Of a DNA stretch of 64,000 nt, positions 9,928-21,180 are shown piece after piece. A program made the position numbers and the translations under genes. Position 1 is the first letter of the stretch; each line of letters starts with the position of its first letter. This stretch comes from Temnothorax longispinosus (lineage: Eukaryota; Arthropoda; Insecta; Hymenoptera; Formicidae), in assembly GCF_030848805.1 (NCBI RefSeq), contig NC_092363.1:12754886-12818885 (forward strand), read 5' to 3'. The notes beneath the pieces are model-generated. The model saw only the letters and a program-made list of their open reading frames with translations, was not told the DNA's origin and did not search any database.

Positions 9928-12667
9928 TTGCCCGCGAGCCTCACCAATTCCCCATTAAGTCGCTCTCGCTCTCCGTCGGGGGAACGTAATCATTCTGAGG
10001 ATTCGGCAAACGATTCGCAAGATAGCTTAGACGAACTCATGGGGAGAAAAAGTAAAGTTAAGAAGCACACGAGTCGCAATTCCAAGACAGTAAAGGGAAA
10101 AGATGGGTCTCCACCCCCTCCCCCCGCCCCGGTAACAATTCGATAATCTATACTATTATCTATACTATTATATAAAATTCTTACGGGTGGTGTGTGTTTG
10201 AACGTTATTAACTTGAAAACTATTGGACCGAATTTTTACTACAAGTATATGAAATAGGGGTAGAATTTTCCGGGGAGTGCTATAGAGTGTGTAGTTTTTT
10301 GTTACCGGTTTTCTGGAAACCGATTTTTTTAATTTATCTAATTCTTACGGGTAAAAAAATTAAAAAAATTGGTTTCCAGAAAATAGATAACAAAAAACTA
10401 TACACTTTATAGCACTCCCCGGAAAATTCTACCTCTATTTTATATGGTTTTAATACAAATTCGGTCCAATAGTTTTTAAGTTAAAAACGTTCAAACATAC
10501 ACCACCCGTACGAATTAGAAAAATTAAAAAAAAAAAAACGTTATTAATTTAAAAACTATTGGACCGAATTTGTATTAAAACCATATAAAATAGGGATAGA
10601 ATTTTCCGGCGAGTGCTATAGAGTGTATAGTTTTTCGTTATCTAATTTTTTGGAAACCGATTTTTTAATTTTTTTAATTCTTACAGGTGGTGTATGTTTG
10701 AACGTTTTTAACTTAAAAACTATTAGACCGAATTTGTATTAAAACCATATAAAATAAAGGTAGAATTTTCCGGGGAGTGCTATAGAGTGTATAATTTTTC
10801 GTTATCTATTTTCTGGAAACCGGTTTTTCTAATTTTTCGGAAAATAATTGACCGAATTTTAATAAATTGTATATAAAACAGGGGTAGAATTTTCCGGGGA
10901 GTGCTATAAAGTGTATAATTTTTCGTTACCGATTTTTTGGAAACCGGTATCAAAAATTTTTCAAATTTTTCGGGAAATAATTGATCGAATTTTAATGAAT
11001 TTGTATTTTGGAAACCGGTTCCAAAATTTTTCCAATTTTTCCGGAAATAATTGACTGAATTTCAAAGATATCTATATGAAGTAGGGGTAGAATTTTCCGG
11101 GGAGTGCTATAAAGTATATAATTTTTCGTTACCGATGTTTGTGCTATAGGGCAATTTAATTTGGCGGTTCTTTTTAAAAAAAGTGATATTTTTCAATTTA
11201 TAGTATTTTTGTGGATTAAATTGCTAATAAAAAACCAGTAAATTATGTAGCAAAGTCTAATCTGAATGCAATCGTTTAAAAATCTGAATGCAATCGTTTA
11301 AATCAATAAATTAGTGGCTGATTTCATTTATTAATTGTCAATTTGAGAAATATTATTTTCAATACTCCAAGAAATAACGTATTCGTCAACGCAATGGAAG
11401 AATTCAGTTATTGTGAGTTTAAATAAGAATTTATAAATTTTAATAAAGCAAACCTCACTTACATGATACTTGAAATAAATAGGTGTGTATGTATGTTTGC
11501 TTTTATATTTCGAAAAGTATTGAACCGATTTTGATCTATTGGCGTAAAATATAAATATATGATATTATCTATTTGTGTGTCTTATTACATATGTCCTTCG
11601 GGGCGAAGCCCGGGTAACCAGCTAGTTCCTTATAAACCTAACATGACCGTTTTGGGCAATGAAAGCCGCGCGGTAACAGCCTCGACACGTGCGATATCAG
11701 ATTACACCGAGCAAGAGAAAGAAAACAACTCGATTCCCGTAGATCAAAATAGTGATACAACGAAGCCGTCTATTGCTATTCTGTCCGATCATAACAAAGA
11801 TAACAATTCCCCCTCGGGTTCGGGCATGGATGTCGAGTGTGTTCCTGAGGTGAGGAGGGGTGTTAAGCGCGCAACCGAAGATAGCTCGACAATAATCGAG
11901 GAGGGATCGTCCCTCTCCTCCTCTGTTCCGTCTAACAAAAAGTACCGTAGAGAAGCTAATCGCTATTCCGCCACTGATTTGCCGCCGTTCCTTGTACACT
12001 TCCAGTACGCGGAATCTAACATCGCCCCAGATTCTCTTTTAATCTCCAAAATCATTAACGAATTAGACGAAAACATTGTAGAAATTCATACGATCAGAAA
12101 TAATAAGGTCCGCGCTAAGTTTGAATCATACCAAGCAGCTAATCGAGTCATCGGTCACCCGGCTCTGAAAAAACACAATCTGATAGCTTTCATAGTCACG
12201 CGTCGTTTAAAATCATGCGTATTGCTCTCGTCAAGGACATCCCGTTATGTTTCACAGACAAGAAAATAATGCAGGAAATAGAATCTTCCGCAAAAATTAT
12301 CTCCATTCAGCGTCTTAACCGTCGCATTAGAAGAAACGGAGAATCAATGTTTGAACCCTCTAAAACAATTCTAATTAAATTTGAAGGCCAACTTCTCCCC
12401 TCGGAGATTTCCATTTTTAAAACTAAGCTTAAAGTAGAGTCTTACATTCCGCAAGTTCAAATATGCTTCTCATGTTTCCGATTCAGACACATCAGTTCGA
12501 ACTGCCGCAGTAAGGCGCGCTGCGGCAGATGTACGCTAGAGCCGTATGCCAAAAAAGAGGATTGCCTCAGAATCAATTTACCTCCCTTGTGTATCAATTG
12601 CAAGGGTGAACACCTCCCCACAGCGTCAACTTGTCCCGTCTATATTGAACAAAGACGAATTGTTTAA
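9928..12667 (+). pseudogene. Non-LTR ORF1 (gag-like), split by a Helitron
   Basis: The N-terminal piece (9928-10146) is Ser/Lys-rich and low-complexity. The middle (11626-12210) has an acidic Ser-rich region, then a conserved domain with the run DLPPFLVHFQYAES. The C-terminal piece (12215-12667, another frame) carries retroviral-type zinc knuckles: CFSCFRFRHISSNC, then a CGRC-containing motif and CINCKGEHLPTASTC. The protein would bind RNA and package the element transcript. The Helitron separates the first two parts and a frameshift separates the last two. Confidence 0.75.
10147..11625 (+). mobile_element. Non-autonomous Helitron, plus strand
   Basis: Starts TCTATACTATTATC after an A and ends with hairpin CGGGGCGAAGCCCGG followed by CTAG (11622-11625), then T. 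This fits Helitron insertion between A and T with no target duplication. A 14-bp tandem repeat at the 5' end makes the start ambiguous between 10147 and about 10160. The interior contains ~130-bp repeats with TAGAATTTTCCGGGGAGTGC. The 3' 60 bases closely resemble 27852-27915, so both belong to one family. There is no Rep/helicase ORF. Confidence 0.85.
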
Positions 12668-13237
12668 ATTGCAGCTGAACAAAACATTCCTTATTTAGAG
12701 GCTCGCAACAAAATAGAAAATTATCAAGCTTCAATTTATTCTCCACCCTTGGATTTCAGTTCTTCGGACTCTTATCCTTCTCTTTCCAGTTCCCTGAATT
12801 CCTCGGATTAATAGCACTTCCCCCCCCTGCATCTCAGTCGTATGCAGGGATCTTAAAAAACGGTTGTCGTAGTCAAAATAATTTGTGCCCTCCCTCTCCT
12901 CAGCGTATTTCTCCAAAAAGTCGTTCCCAATAAATTAACTCCAATATTAGACAGTGCAATCTCAAAAAGGCACACAACGTCTGCCTTAATTCCCCATACG
13001 GCAGGGAGCAAACATATGGCTCTCAATCTCCTTTATGGCAACTCGCTGGTTAACGATAGGACAAGCAATCCGCTTTCTAATTCTAACTTTTCCTTTTCTT
13101 TTGAGTCCCTTCTTGGCCTCATTAAAATTATTATCAATTTTGTTCGCAACCTTCCCGAATTTTACCCTGCAATCAAGGATTTACAATTTTATAAGACGGT
13201 GCTTCAGTTGTGCACCATCATTCAAGGTGGCCTTTAA
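12668..13237 (+). pseudogene. Non-LTR ORF1-ORF2 junction, degraded
   Basis: This joins the zinc-knuckle segment to the endonuclease. A 73-codon ORF (13016-13237) rich in hydrophobic residues may be the ORF1 C-terminus; it ends just before the endonuclease ORF starts at 13238. Several frames are broken. Confidence 0.45.
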
Positions 13238-14051
13238 ATGCCGATCAGCACCTCTAGTTTGTCAACCCCCGCTAGTTTTAATATCATTTATTGGAACTGC
13301 AGGGAAGCCGCTTTCAGAAAGCCGGACATTGAAAAGCTATCGAAATCCCATGACATTATATTTCTATTGGAAACCCTCCTCAACCCTCTTCATTCCTTTC
13401 CCATTTTAGGTTTCAAAGTGATCCGTCAAGATCGAGACATTGGTCGCAAAGGCATAGGCTTGCTCATTCGCAACAATATAAACTTTTCCCCCATCAACCT
13501 TGATAACATCTCAAGAGCGGATGACTCTGTTGAAGCCATTGGCATCAAGATATTCGTTAATAATACTAGTACAGCACTCATCGGACTTTACAGGCATCCC
13601 ACTGGCGTTTGTCCACAGAAAACCTGACAAATGATATTCAATCTCGCAAATTCTTTTCCTCATTCCTTGTTATTAGGAGACTTAAATACTCACCACCCTT
13701 ATTGGGGGGCACCTTCCTCTAACTTTGCAGGACACGTCATTATGGACTTGCTGGACCGCTTTCCTTTCATGTTACTTAATCCAAATACACCTACGTTTAT
13801 CCCTCCTCCAGGCATCACTCCATCCCTAATCGATTTAGTCATTGCTTCTTGCAACTTTGCTCCTCTTCTCAACATGAGCGTATATAACGACATGCGTGGC
13901 AGTGACCATCGCCCGATTGGTATTACAGTCAACGCCAAAGTCAAGACAAATTGTATCTTTTCCCACAAATACAAACTAACTAAAGAACAACTCATCGCTC
14001 TCACTTCCTCTCTCCACAGCAAATCCCATGAAATTGAAACGTTAGTCCTCA
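13238..14051 (+). pseudogene. Non-LTR AP endonuclease domain
   Basis: Two frames carry an apurinic-type endonuclease that would nick target DNA. 13238-13627 has IIYWNCREAAFRK (metal-binding Asn), FLLET (catalytic Glu) and GRKGIGLLIRN. 13631 onward has LLLGDLNTHHPYWGA, SLIDLVIAS and the terminal GSDHRPI (catalytic His). A stop and frameshift divide the halves near 13627. The C-terminus is cut by the element at 14052. Confidence 0.85.
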
Positions 14052-15031
14052 CCCACACAGCAAAACTTGTTTCAGAAAGCTTTCCGAAAGATAACTTAAA
14101 AATTAATATTGAAATGTATAATTGAAATCATTCAGAAATATTTCTGAAACGTTTTATGAAAATCATATATCACTGAAAGCTTTCCAAAAGATAACTTGGC
14201 AATTAATATTAAAATGTAACATTAAAATCATTCAGAAGTATTTCTGAAACGTTTCATCGAAATCATTTATGACCCTTTTCACTGAAATATTTCTGAAATA
14301 TTACGAAACATTTTAGAAAAATATTTCGTACGTAATGTCTAAAATACATATCATTGAAAGCTTTCCGAAAGATAACTCGGACAATAATATTGAAACGTAA
14401 CATTGAAATTATTCAGAAGTATTTCTGAAACGTTTCATCGAAATCATTTATAACCCTTTTCACTGAAATATTACGAAGCATTTCAGAGAAATATGCAACG
14501 ACGCCGCTAGGCGGCGCATAATAGTAAGACTAACTCGCAAGTAAATTTCAGTTGGGATCTAATATAAGCAGGCCTTCGGCGAAGCAAAATCATGACTATG
14601 ATCAAGAATATGTTTTACGAAGGACAGGAAATTGTTCCGGATGATCCTATACAGGGTGATCCGAAACAATTTGATATGAGAAAAAGTATCTGAAATATTT
14701 CCCGTATATTTTTGAAACATTTCAAAGATATTTTCGAAGCATTTCAGAGATATTTCTGAAGCATTTCAGAGATATTTATTAGGCATTTCAGAGGTATTTC
14801 TTAAGCATTTCAGAGATATTTCTTAAGCATTTCAGAAATATTTCTAAAGCATTTCAGAATTATTTCAGAAATATTTCTGAGATTTCAGAAACATTTCTGA
14901 AATCTCAGCTTGGCGGACATTTTAGCTTTCTGAAACATATCTGAAACATGTCTAAAATGTTTTTCTGAAAGGTTTCATATTTCATTGACAGTTTTTTGAA
15001 AGCTTTCTGAAATATTTCGATGCTGTGTGGG
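14052..15031. mobile_element. DNA element with CCCACACAGCA ends, copy 1
   Basis: It begins CCCACACAGCAAAACTTG and ends TGCTGTGTGGG. The interior (about 14070-14480 and 14680-14920) is built of degenerate 20-25-bp palindromic repeats of TTTCTGAAATATTTCAGAAA. It has no transposase. It interrupts the non-LTR ORF2. A nearly identical inverted copy lies at 18939-19894. Both contain the same ~100-bp twin-hairpin module. No clean target duplication was found. Confidence 0.8.
14495..14595 (+). repeat. ~100-bp twin-hairpin module, copy 1
   Basis: Contains a GCCGCTAGGCGGC hairpin at one end and GGCCTTCGGCGAAGC at the other, with TTTCAGTTGGGATCTAATAT between. Other copies are 19351-19452 (inverted, inside the sister element) and 46858-46959. 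It may be a very short Helitron-like or SINE-like element. Confidence 0.65.
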
Positions 15032-15481
15032 CAGTAACGCTGATAATGAACCTTTGAAACAATATGATACATTCGTTAATTCGTTGCAAGAAGCCATCGA
15101 CGTTGTCCTACCTCCTTCCGCATCCAAGAGCTCCATTAACGGTAACCATATCGAACAAAAGAGCACCCACAACCGCCCCCCGCCCCCTGGTGGAACGCGG
15201 AATGTGAGGAGACGATTAAAGCTAGAAGCAGTGTGTGCAAAAGATACCGTAAAAACCCTACCGTCGATAATTTCCAAGCCTACCGCAAACAAGTAACCGC
15301 CACTCGTAAAATTCTGAAAACGGCTAAAAGGGAAGGATGGAAGAGCTATTGCAAATCGCTAGACTTCATGACTCCCACTCCGTCGATCTGGAAAATGATA
15401 AAAAAATTCCGCAACCGCAAACTAGCCCCCTCCGGTGACTCATCGTCGATTCTCTCGCTGAGGAAACAATGTCAAATATAA
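15032..15481 (+). pseudogene. Non-LTR ORF2 linker between endonuclease and RT
   Basis: Two overlapping frames (15027-15296 and 15233-15481) give a basic linker. It includes KTAKREGWKSYCKSLD and PSIWKMIKKFRNRK, the segment that precedes RT in I/R1-like elements. A frameshift follows a Pro-rich PPPP block near 15185. Confidence 0.7.
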
Positions 15482-15639
15482 CTCCCCCTTCTTGTACAGC
15501 TGATCGTCCTAACCTCCTCAACAACTAAGTAAATCTTGACGGTCCTCTCCAATGGCTTGACAACCCATTTCAGTTCAATAAGTTTCATCACGCTCTCAAT
15601 ACAAGCAAGAGCAACTCCAGTCCGGGATTCGATCGAACT

Positions 15640-16433
15640 ATAGAATCCTCAAAGCTCTTCCCATTTCCTTCAAGAAGCTCCTTCTCAGAATCGTCAATAA
15701 TATTTTTGCTGAGGGCACCTTCCCAGAAACTTGGTCCCATTCTTTAGTGTACCTAATTCCCAAACCCCATGGCAAAGGAGCTCGTCCTATTGCTCTCACC
15801 TCCTGTTTGCTTAAACTTCCAGAAATAATCTTGAACCGCATTCATTGGTGTGTCAAATCTGGCACATCAAATCTCATTCCGGATCACCAATTTGGATTCC
15901 GCAAATTCCGATCATGTTCCGATAACCTCATAATCCTCAATACTGAAATCCATAATAACAACCTCCTTGGTAGGGCCACCGCAGCCCTCTTTATAGACAT
16001 CAAAGGTGCTTTTGATAACGTTATCCCCTCTATTTTGGTTAAAGATCTAGTGTTAGCTGATTTTCCGAACAAAACGTGCCAATTCGTGCAGAACCTTGTT
16101 TCGGAAAGAATTGTTCAATTTGTTGTCCAAAGGAGGCTTTCCTCTCCTCGCATCTCTCGCAAGGGTACTCCCCAGGGATCGGTGCTCAGCCCGTTTCTGT
16201 TTAACTTTTATCTCAAAAACATAGCCGCTCTACTGCACCCCAAGGTGAAGATTTTACAATTTGCGGACGATATAGTCATCTTTCCCTCTTCTAGGATCAA
16301 AAAGGCCATCCGCTGGATCGAGTTATCCCTCGCGAATATTTCCAACTATCTTTATTATCGCGATCTCGAGATATCCCCAAGTAAAACACAACTTACGATT
16401 TCCTCCAAACAGAAAATTTTTAATCTGAATTAA
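15640..16433 (+). pseudogene. Non-LTR reverse transcriptase domain
   Basis: Copies element RNA into DNA at the target. 15747-16433 holds the ordered RT motifs: LIPKPHGKGARPIALTSCL, DHQFGFRKFRSCSDNL, AALFIDIKGAFDNV (first catalytic Asp), RKGTPQGSVLSPFLFN and ILQFADDIVIF (FADD catalytic pair). The ORF stops at 16433, before the thumb is complete, and RNase H is absent. The region 15482-15746 is in other frames with stops. Confidence 0.9.
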
Positions 16434-16866
16434 TTCAAAATCCAAATAGGCGAAGACATTATCCACTAGTCATCATTATAATTTGAATCATTATAATTTG
16501 AATCACAGTTTATTCCGAAAAAATATTGTTGATGATGGCTTATGCGCTTGCGGCGATCCTGTACAAGACATCAATCATGTCATTTCTCACTGCCCCCTAA
16601 CACATGTTCAGGCAGCATATTTAAGAAAAGCAATTCAGTTGAGTGAGGGATCTCAATGCAATGACATCTTCCCGATTCTTAAGAAACCCACGCATATTCT
16701 CCCTCCTATCCAAACACGACCACCGCATTGCGAGCTTAAGTCTATTCACACGGCTACCAGTAGCAGCCATACGCTACACTCAGATCAGACAAACCAAACA
16801 GTGGAAAAGGCTGGCCATATTGTCCTCGGAAAAGAGGCAGGAGCCAATTAAACTAAGAAGAAGAAG
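16434..16866 (+). pseudogene. Non-LTR ORF2 C-terminus and tail
   Basis: 16483-16851 encodes IVDDGLCACGDPVQDINHVI followed by SHC, the conserved C-terminal CxC...H...C of I/Jockey/R1-like ORF2. It lies almost directly after the RT, so the RNase H and connecting sequence have been deleted. It ends at AACTAAGAAGAAGAAG, the likely 3' tail. Confidence 0.75.
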
Positions 16867-17033
16867 ACTTTCGCGATTGTTTTTTTTTTCGTTGTCCGTT
16901 CCCGTCTTCTTCCTCGCAAGCTCTCGCGCTGTAAAGAGACCGTTGAGATCACGTTTTTAAAGTAAAGTATATTAGCCACGCATAACAGAGTCTCTTCAGT
17001 CTGTTTCGTTCCCAATCCCCATATTCCACCAGA

Positions 17034-17045
17034 TTATGGGCCCAG
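17034..17045 (+). promoter_or_regulatory. Copia-type primer-binding site
   Basis: TTATGGGCCCAG is complementary to the anticodon region of initiator tRNA-Met. This is the unusual internal (half-tRNA) primer site known from Drosophila copia. It lies three bases after the CCA-ending presumed LTR boundary and 74 bases before the gag ATG. Confidence 0.8.
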
Positions 17046-17118
17046 ACTTTACGCGATACGAAAAGCCCGAGAAACTTGTATTACTTGTAACGAGATAAAT
17101 CTGTGCACGATACGTGTT

Positions 17119-17567
17119 ATGGCAAAAATTGAAAAGTACAGGATTCCCTTGTTGGACGGAACAAACTACGACGACTGGAAATTCAGGGTCGAGACCCTGC
17201 TATCGGAATTAGAGCTCACACCTTACATTGAAGTCGAGTATACAAAGGTACAAATTGAGACGACTGACAACGCGGAAACATGAGCGAGGAAGCAAGCCGA
17301 GATAATCGAGCATAAGAAAAAGGACAGAAAATGTAAGTCGCAAATAATACAATGTATTGCAGACAGTCATTTAGAGTATGCGAAAGATAAAGCAATAGCG
17401 CGTGATGTGTGGCAATCTTTGGAAAATGCATTAAAAAAAAAAGGTATTGCGAGTCAGTTCTTGATACGAAAGACACTTCTTACATTGAAATTTGATGCCG
17501 GTAATGATAATCTCTCTAATCACTTTTTGAGGTTTGATAAATTAATTCGAGAACTCAAATCCAAATA
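17119..17567 (+). pseudogene. Copia gag, N-terminal part
   Basis: Starts MAKIEKYRIPLLDG, then NYDDWKFRVETLL, the conserved start of copia capsid proteins. A TGA occurs near 17281. The same frame then resumes with CIADSHLEYAKDKA, DVWQSLENAL and LRFDKLIRELKS, a typical UBN2/gag segment. The reading is cut by the element inserted at TA 17566-17567. Confidence 0.85.
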
Positions 17568-18706
17568 GTTAGGGAGCTGGGTGCCAAATCGGTATATGAT
17601 TTGTTCATGTTTCATATCGATAGGGATTAAAGTTCAGATCAATACGAATCGATTTGGTCCAGTCAATTAAGATCCTACGTCGCTGCGTTTTTGCGTTACA
17701 GCGCTTCAAATTTGTAAAAAAAAAGGGTACTAAATCATTTGTTCATGTCTGCCTCTGGGGCTGATGGTCAAAATCACCCTGAAAACGAAGAAAATCCATG
17801 AGGCAGACATCCAGGGCTCTGCATTATCACGGGACGTAGTTGTAAAAATGTAAAAAAAAAAAGCTCTACTAAGTCATTTGTTCATGGTTCGAGTTACGTC
17901 CATTCGATTCATTATGACTCCCTGAATAAGAAAAAAATTTGGCAGACATTTTGCTTACTGATTTTAAGCTGTATAATTTTTTGAAATTTATTCATGGAAT
18001 CAAGGGAAAACGGGTATTACGGCTGATTATTGTTATTATTAATAGTTTTACTATTATTATTTTTTCAGTTATTTTTATTAACTCAATCTAACAGGTAATG
18101 AAAAAGTAAAAAAAAGCAAATAAATTTCGCAAAAAAAAGCAAAAATATTCAAATGGTTTGCCTTTGGAATATCAGAGGCCTGGATGTCTGCCTCATCGAT
18201 TTTCTTCGTTTTTATAAGAAATCTAAACATTAGTCCAAGAGGTAGACTCGAGCACATGATATAGCACACCTTTTTTTTAACATTTTTGAAGCGCTGTCAA
18301 TTGACAACGCAGAGGCAACATGCTGGCAGACAATTTTCTGTGGTCCTTCACATTGTCTTTAATCGAACAACAGGTCTGCCAAGTGTGCACTTCATATACA
18401 CTTTTTTAAATCATAAAAAAAACTTGAAAAATTGATTACTACAAAAGTCAGAGCCCTGGATGTCTGCCTCTTCGATTTACTTCGTTTTCAGAAGGATTCT
18501 GAACATCAGCCTCAGAGGCAGACATGAACAAATCATATAGTACCCCCTTTTTTTTAAAACAAATTCGAAGCGCTGTCAATTGACAACGCAGCGCTACCAT
18601 GGTGGCAGACGCGGTCCTTAATGTTTCTTATGATACAATTATCGTTATTAATAATGTCTGCCACATGAACAAATCATATAGAAATTTTGGCACCCAGCTC
18701 CCTAAC
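17568..18706. mobile_element. Non-autonomous DNA element with TA target duplication, in copia gag
   Basis: Ends GTTAGGGAGCTGGGTGCCAA and TTGGCACCCAGCTCCCTAAC are perfect inverted repeats flanked by TA (17566-17567, 18707-18708). Subterminal blocks ATATGATTTGTTCATG also mirror. Inside, modules such as GCGCTGTCAATTGACAACGC and GAGGCAGACAT recur in both orientations. No transposase is seen. The TA duplication suggests Tc1/mariner-type mobilisation. Confidence 0.85.
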
Positions 18707-18708
18707 TA

Positions 18709-18938
18709 AAAGGTGCTACCCTCGAAGAGTTGGATATAGTATGTCATCTTCTACTCACGATGCCGACAGAATATAATACAGTAGTAACAGCACTAGAAAC
18801 TATGTCATCAGAGCTACTAACGTTGTGCTTTGTGAAAACGAGACTACTCGATGAAGAATTGAAGCGGAATGGAAAACTTGCATGCGAAAAGAATAAGTAT
18901 AGTAATGCGTCGACAACTACCTTTTCATCGTCTAACGG
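18709..18938 (+). pseudogene. Copia gag, middle part
   Basis: Continues the capsid: GATLEELDIVCHLLLTMPTE, then VVTALETMSSELLTL and FVKTRLLDEELKR, all characteristic of copia gag. It ends in a Ser/Thr-rich stretch where the next element is inserted. Confidence 0.85.
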
Positions 18939-19894
18939 CCACACAGCATCGAAATATTTCAGAAAGCTTTCAAAAAACTGTCAATGAAATATGAAACCTT
19001 TCAAAAAAACATTTTAGACATGTTTCAGATATGTTTCAGAAAGCTAAAATGTCCGCCAAGCTGAGATTTCACAAATGTTTCTGAAATCTCAGAAATATTT
19101 CTGAAATAATTCTGAAATGCTTTAGAAATATTTCTGAAATGCTTAAGAAATATCTCTGAAATGCTTAAGAAATACCTCTGAAATGCCTAATAAATATCTC
19201 TGAAATGCTTCAGAAATATCTCTGAAATGCTTCGAAAATATCTTTGAAATATTTCAGATACTTTTTCTCATATCAAATTGTTTCAGATCACCCTGTATAG
19301 GATCATCCGGAACAATTTCCTGTCCTTCGTAAAACATATTCTTGATCATAGTCATGATTTTGCTTCGCCGAAGGCCTGCTTATATTAGATCCCAACTGAA
19401 ATTTACTTGCGAGTTAGTCTTACTATTATGCGCCGCCTAGCGGCGTCGTTGCATATTTCTCTGAAATGCTTCGTAATATTTCAGTGAAAAGGATTATAAA
19501 TGATTTCGATGAAACGTTTCAGAAATACTTCTGAATAATTTCAATGTTACGTTTCAATATTATTGTCCGAGTTATCTTTCGGAAAGCTTTCAATGATATG
19601 TATTTTAGACATTACGTACAAAATATTTTTCTAAAATGTTTCGTAATATTTCAGAAATATTTCAGTGAAAAGGGTCATAAATGATTTCGATGAAACGTTT
19701 CAGAAATACTTCTGAATGATTTTAATGTTACATTTTAATATTAATTGCCAAGTTATCTTTTGGAAAGCTTTCAGTGATATATGATTTTCATAAAACGTTT
19801 CAGAAATATTTCTGAATGATTTCAATTATACATTTCAATATTAATTTTCAAGTTATCTTTCGGAAAGCTTTCTGAAACAAGTTTTGCTGTGTGG
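18939..19894. mobile_element. DNA element with CCCACACAGCA-type ends, copy 2 (inverted)
   Basis: A reverse-complement copy of 14052-15031: starts CCACACAGCATCGAAATATT and ends AGTTTTGCTGTGTGG. The internal TTTCTGAAATATTTC repeats and the embedded module (19351-19452) are kept in the mirrored order. The copies differ by few substitutions and small indels. It interrupts copia gag just before the zinc knuckle. Confidence 0.85.
19351..19452 (-). repeat. ~100-bp twin-hairpin module, copy 2
   Basis: Inverted copy of 14495-14595, nested at the equivalent place in the sister element. Confidence 0.65.
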
Positions 19895-20219
19895 GGGGTA
19901 ATGGAAAAGAACATGGATCTTCTAAAGACGCAGGAAAAAAATTTAATAAAAATAAAGTGAAATTTACGTTTAATTGTCATAACTGCGGACTGCCAGGCGA
20001 CCACAAGAGAGCAAACTGTCGGAAAAAAACAAAAACTAAAAATAATGAAGGAACTACGGCACAAATCACTTCTAAAGGTGAAGATACAGTTTTCAATTTT
20101 GCTACAACTACAGAGCATGAATTACGGAATACATCGAGCTGGTTCCTAGATTCTGGTGCAACGAAACATCTTGTTAGTAGCCGTGATCAATTGTCAAACG
20201 TGGTAACACTGGACCGGTG
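19895..20219 (+). pseudogene. Copia zinc knuckle and aspartic protease
   Basis: The knuckle CHNCGLPGDHKRANC fits CX2CX4HX4C, which binds element RNA. It is followed by Lys-rich sequence and the protease active site SWFLDSGATKHLVSS (DSGA). The ORF then stops and continues in another frame at 20217. Confidence 0.9.
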
Positions 20220-20560
20220 AAGATAAACGTCGCTAAATCTGGCGGTTACTTACGAGCAAAACAAACCGGAGAAATCAACGTCGTGAGCAACGTGAATGGA
20301 AATAAGATTCCTATGAAGATAAAGGACGTACTCTTTGTACAAGGATTGACTTACAACCTAATATCCGTGCGTAAATTAGAGATGAACGGATACAAAGTAC
20401 TATTTGCTGACGGAAGAGGAATAATCAAGAAGGGAAACACGACGGTGGAGATTGCAAACAGAGAGAATACGCAGTTGTATGCACTAAATCTGGAACATGT
20501 AGAAACGGTGAATGCTTGTACTGCTGCAACAGAACTGGAAATTTGACACAAGAGGTTCGG
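20217..20560 (+). pseudogene. Copia protease C-terminus and pre-integrase segment
   Basis: Encodes IKDVLFVQGLTYNLISVRKL and GIIKKGNTTVEIAN, the conserved region after the copia protease. The GAG-pre-integrase zinc-binding segment follows across a stop (FGHLNYESVRKVLD, then KCQVCIEGKQ). Confidence 0.85.
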
Positions 20561-21180
20561 ACATCTGAACTATGAGAGCGTCAGGAAGGTCTTGGATCAA
20601 AATAAGAAAACAATTACGGATGCATCACAACAGCTGATAGAAAAATGTCAGGTGTGTATTGAAGGAAAGCAGAGACCAAACTGCTACATGATCAACATCG
20701 GATTCGGGCAAAAAGACCACTTTAGCTGTACATAGCGACATAATGGGACCAATAAATCCAATATCTTACGATAGGAAGAGGTACGTATTAACATTTGTCG
20801 ATGATTACACGCACTTTACCGTTGCATATAGGTACTATTGAGTCTAAAACTGAAATATTGAAATGTTTTAAAAAATACGAAGCAATTAATGATAGCAGTA
20901 TATTTCAATTCAAAAATAAGTTGTTTTAGATGCGACAATAGACGCGAATACATATCCAACGAGATAAAGGAATACTTCGAAGAGAAGCGAATACAGTTTG
21001 AATTCACCATCAGATATACGCCTCAACAGAACGGAGTCGCTGAGAGGATGAATAGGACTGTCATTGAAAGAGCGAGATGCATGATCTTGGGTTCTAAACT
21101 TGGTAAAGAACTTGGTCCGAAGCTGTATTGGCAGCTGTATATCTTGTCAACAGAAGTCCAACGTCCGCTTTGAATAGAGG
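20561..21180 (+). pseudogene. Copia integrase core
   Basis: Frames are broken. 20730-20830 has HSDIMGPINPISYD and YVLTFVDDYTHFT, carrying the first two catalytic Asp regions. 20889-21173 has CFRCDNRREYISNEIKEYF and GIRYTPQQNGVAERMNRT-like sequence (Glu of the DDE triad in GVAERMNRT). Integrase would insert the DNA copy; here it is inactive because of frameshifts. Confidence 0.85.

Larger units (their letters stand above)
9895..16866 (+). mobile_element. Decayed non-LTR retrotransposon (I/Jockey-like) with two insertions
   Basis: In order on the plus strand: gag-like ORF1 with zinc knuckles, an AP-type endonuclease, a reverse transcriptase and a C-terminal CxC...H...C segment, ending in an AAG-rich tail near 16850. 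The ORF1-EN-RT order is that of I/Jockey-group elements. It is interrupted by a Helitron at 10147-11625 and a CCCACACAGC element at 14052-15031. Several stops and frameshifts and the lack of an RNase H region make it non-functional. Confidence 0.8.

Noticed and set aside
14975..15296. Minus-strand 105-codon ORF
   Set aside because: Antisense shadow of the retrotransposon linker and the element boundary.
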